A DNA stretch of 7,221 nt from Acholeplasmatales bacterium. GTDB lineage: Bacteria; Bacillota_I; Bacilli_A; Acholeplasmatales; Anaeroplasmataceae. Positions 5,868 to 7,221 of this stretch are shown here, one piece after another. The position numbers were made by a program, and so were the translations under genes. The stretch's first letter is position 1. Every line of letters starts with the position of its first letter. The notes under the pieces were generated by a model. That model saw only the letters and a list, made by a program, of their open reading frames with translations. It did no database searches and was not told where the DNA came from. The DNA lies in the NCBI GenBank assembly GCA_016282815.1, contig JAEELU010000057.1, forward strand, positions 1 through 7,221. The letters are read 5' to 3'.

Positions 5868-6680
5868 TTAGAACCCCATATCAGTTTTAAACTGGTGTGG
5901 GGTTTTGTACTTTAATGAATAAGCTGGTCTTTCATAATTATAATATTTTACATAATCATCTATACTTTTTTGAACATTGGATGACTTGTTCAAATTAAAG
6001 TCTGTAAACAATTCCTCTTTTATCCATCCGTTTAATGATTCATTAACAGGATTATCAGTCGGAGTTCCTGCTCGACTCATAGAACGTTTAATGTTATAAT
6101 CTTTCATGAGCTCGTTATAGCTTAGGGATGCATATACAGAACCTTGGTCGGTGTGCAAAATTGACGGTTGATCTGTGTTTGCTTCCTTTTTTATTTTATC
6201 TAAAACTTGTTGTAATCCATCATAATATGTTTTAATATCACCTTTTTTGGTAGATAACGAATATCCTACAATTTCTTTTGTGTAGGCATCAAAATACATA
6301 GTTAATTCATAATATACTTTGTTGGCCCAAAATGCTGTCATATCTGATACTATAACTTGGAAAGGTCTATTAAGTTTTTTCCATTTCTTGAAAAGAAGAT
6401 TTTCAAATTTACAGGATTGATCTCCAGGTCTTTTCCATTTATAATGCTTGCCTTTAGATATTAAGCCTGCATACTTACAGCACAAATGCACATGATTATC
6501 ACTCCATATAATGCCTTCTTTTTGACGTATATAGGCATTTAACCATCTATATCCATGTGATGGATGCTGTAAATGATATTTCTTTATTAACTCAATATCA
6601 GCGTTCCTAGTTATTTCAATTTGACTAGGACTTTCCTTTCTCTTTAACCATTTATAATATCCAGACCTATTAATAGCCAT
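5868..6680 (-). CDS. IS3-family transposase OrfB, DDE catalytic domain
   Basis: The catalytic part of an IS3/IS150 transposase. In the 270 residues counted from ATG 6680, an HTH-like segment (about 26-80, with HPSHGYRWLNAY at 39-50) precedes the integrase core. The DDE residues are D113 (VIVSDMT), D178 (LHTDQGSVY) and E214 (PTDNPVNES), with exactly 35 residues between the second D and E, and K221 at +7 from E. The C-terminus YNYERPAYSLKYKTPHQF (248-265) is the family's usual closing motif. The ATG has no RBS. The frame is open further up to 6797, adding 39 codons (…LRKEYEIIEELSNRYSINRLCKL) that look like true family sequence without a standard start. Expression is therefore expected as an OrfAB fusion by -1 frameshifting. 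OrfB itself looks intact. Confidence 0.9.
   Translation of the reverse strand: MAINRSGYYKWLKRKESPSQIEITRNADIELIKKYHLQHPSHGYRWLNAYIRQKEGIIWSDNHVHLCCKYAGLISKGKHYKWKRPGDQSCKFENLLFKKWKKLNRPFQVIVSDMTAFWANKVYYELTMYFDAYTKEIVGYSLSTKKGDIKTYYDGLQQVLDKIKKEANTDQPSILHTDQGSVYASLSYNELMKDYNIKRSMSRAGTPTDNPVNESLNGWIKEELFTDFNLNKSSNVQKSIDDYVKYYNYERPAYSLKYKTPHQFKTDMGF
5872..5904 (+). terminator. Strong hairpin inside the 3' end of orfB, plus-strand terminator
   Basis: About 15 bp of stem, AACCCCATATCAGTTT against AAACTGGTGTGGGGTT, is fully paired on the plus strand if two G·U pairs are allowed, and is followed directly by TTGTACTTT. On the minus strand those pairs become A·C mismatches and the T-run (TTTTTTTT) starts 6 bases later. 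It therefore fits best as a stop for transcripts entering from the left, antisense to the transposase, though it may also end the transposase mRNA. Confidence 0.7.
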
Positions 6681-6727
6681 TAATTTGCATAATCTATTTA
6701 TTGAATATCTATTACTTAATTCCTCAA

Positions 6728-7114
6728 TTATTTCGTATTCTTTTCTAAGGTAGAAACGTATTCCTTTCTTGCCCCATCCCCTTTCACTGTATAACCTTTT
6801 TTTAATCGTTCATTTTCAATTTGAAGTTTTATAACCTGAATTTCAAGTTCCTCTTCACGAGTTTTAGGTTTTCTTAAATAGATACCTTTGTTATTTGCCT
6901 TTTTATGATTGGCAGGTTTACCGGTCTTACTTTTCAATCCGTCTATACCATACTTAGCGTATTTAATTCACCAAACTCTAAATGGACTAACTCCAATTCC
7001 ATTTTTTTTGCAAAAAGCTTTTGGCCCAATTCTTGATGCTTCAAATTCCTTAATTAGACGTTCCTTTTCTTCAGGTGTCTTCATATTATTCTTTGTTCCA
7101 CTTGGTCTTCCCAT
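6728..7114 (-). pseudogene. IS3-family OrfA, interrupted by an in-frame TGA
   Basis: OrfA is the DNA-binding, inverted-repeat-recognising partner of an IS3 transposase. The start at 7114 has a strong GGAGGTGAT (7118-7126); an earlier ATG at 7168 lacks one. The frame runs 48 codons (MGRPSGTKNN … VSPFRVW), meets TGA at 6968-6970, then continues in the same frame for 79 more codons to TAA at 6728-6730. Homology continues across the TGA: an HTH region EFEASRIGPKAFCKKNGIGV (23-42), then IKYAKYGIDGLKSKTG. A leucine zipper follows with L90, L97 and L104 at perfect seven-residue spacing, ending ENERLKKGYTVKGDG. The break is one nonsense codon, not a frameshift or deletion. Trp codons in neighbouring genes are TGG, so reading the TGA as Trp is unlikely. 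The 48-residue product would lack the zipper and could not extend into OrfB. Confidence 0.85.
6795..6803 (-). promoter_or_regulatory. A7G slippery site for -1 frameshift from orfA to orfB
   Basis: The minus strand reads TTA AAA AAA GGT in the orfA frame, a run of seven A followed by GG, the standard IS3-family slip sequence. In the -1 frame a TGA lies just three codons upstream of the slip, so that frame opens exactly here and runs on to the orfB stop at 5868. Slipping gives …ENERLKK-RLYSERG… joined to the OrfB domain. No clear downstream stimulatory hairpin was found by eye. Confidence 0.75.
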
Positions 7115-7168
7115 TTTATCACCTCCGCGTTTCTTCCTAGGAAGAAGTATATATTTATTATAAAACAA

Positions 7169-7206
7169 AAAAGTAGACTAGGATTTTTTATCCTTTGTCT
7201 ACTTTT
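7169..7206 (-). terminator. Hairpin at the upstream IS end containing the terminal repeat
   Basis: AAAAGTAGAC (7169-7178) pairs with GTCTACTTTT (7197-7206), and an inner AGGAT/ATCCT (7180-7184, 7190-7194) continues the stem past a small bulge to a T5 loop. On the minus strand it is followed by TTTTTTGTTTT, so it resembles a terminator that would stop transcripts entering the transposase genes from the flanking DNA. One arm is the outer terminal repeat itself. Confidence 0.7.
7196..7206 (-). repeat. Right terminal inverted repeat core of the IS
   Basis: TGTCTACTTTT, the exact complement of the left core at 5843-5853. A second, inward-facing copy of most of it (7169-7178) forms the hairpin at this end. 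Similarity to the left end beyond this core is low. Confidence 0.8.
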
Positions 7207-7221
7207 GTTATACCACTATAA

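Larger units (their letters stand above)
5829..7220 (-). mobile_element. IS3-family (IS150-type) insertion sequence, probably inactive
   Basis: An element of about 1.39 kb with orfA and orfB in overlapping frames, a DD(35)E transposase, a slippery A7G site and terminal inverted repeats, all typical of the IS150 branch of IS3. The secure inverted repeat is the 11-base AAAAGTAGACA (5843-5853) and its complement (7196-7206). The left end can be extended to a TGAACT start at 5829, the usual 5'-TG of this family; the right end is then about 7220 but matches poorly outside the core. The outer boundaries are therefore uncertain by roughly 14 bases. No convincing target duplication can be read, because the window stops at 7221. 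OrfA has an in-frame TGA, so this copy should be defective. Confidence 0.85.

Noticed and set aside
6968..6970. TGA read as Trp, implying a Mycoplasma-type code.
   Set aside because: All ten Trp codons in rplM, the PurF-like gene, guaB and the DUF1846 gene are TGG, and no TGA lies inside these genes. An organism with UGA as Trp and this AT content would use TGA often.
7115..7168. Earlier ATG start for OrfA at 7168.
   Set aside because: It has no RBS and overlaps the T-run after the end hairpin. The ATG at 7114 has a strong GGAGGTGAT, and the MGRPSGTK start is family-like.
1..7221. CRISPR array, tRNA, rRNA or toxin-antitoxin pair.
   Set aside because: No regular spaced repeats, no tRNA-like cloverleaf sequence, no rRNA sequence, and no pair of small adjacent genes outside the IS.

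Overview
The window comes from a low-GC, Gram-positive-type bacterium, most likely a Bacillota (Firmicutes) member of gut type. The genes are AT-rich and carry strong AGGAGG-like ribosome binding sites. The promoters are close to the TTGACA/TATAAT consensus, and the intrinsic terminators are short and AT-rich. All ten Trp codons in the four complete chromosomal genes are TGG, and none of these genes ends in TGA, so the standard code is supported. Genus cannot be named from this sequence.

Layout from left to right: (1) 1-819, minus strand, the ribosomal pair rplM (L13) then rpsI (S9, cut by the left window edge), with a small leader hairpin before rplM. (2) 961-2367, minus strand, a PurF-type amidophosphoribosyltransferase homologue with its own promoter and terminator. 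It keeps the PRPP-binding motif and all four iron-sulfur cysteines but lacks the glutaminase nucleophile Cys and other glutamine-site residues. (3) 2476-3978, minus strand, an IMP dehydrogenase strikingly like the enzyme of the protozoan Tritrichomonas foetus, also with its own promoter and terminator. (4) 4122-5600, plus strand, a DUF1846 protein with an atypical P-loop, fired from a promoter back to back with that of the IMP dehydrogenase and closed by a terminator. (5) 5643-5828, a spacer with no convincing gene. (6) About 5829-7220, one IS3-family (IS150-type) insertion sequence on the minus strand.

The PurF homologue and the IMP dehydrogenase both belong to purine nucleotide metabolism: the first committed step of IMP synthesis, and the IMP to XMP step towards GMP. 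They are separate transcription units, but their promoters share an extended -10 of the form TGnTAGAAT with very short 5' leaders. DUF1846 has no assigned biochemical role. Its divergent promoter next to IMP dehydrogenase and its P-loop-like motif make a nucleotide link worth testing, but this is inference.

The insertion sequence has the classic orfA/orfB layout in overlapping frames, with an A7G slippery site exactly where the -1 frame opens and an intact DD(35)E catalytic triad. OrfA is interrupted by an in-frame TGA upstream of the slip site, so this copy should not make OrfAB and is probably immobile by itself. Both ends of the element contain strong hairpins that look like barriers to transcription entering from outside. 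The most unusual items are the PurF homologue with a lost glutaminase site, the protozoan-like IMP dehydrogenase, and the divergent DUF1846 gene. I do not see a clearly new multi-gene system.
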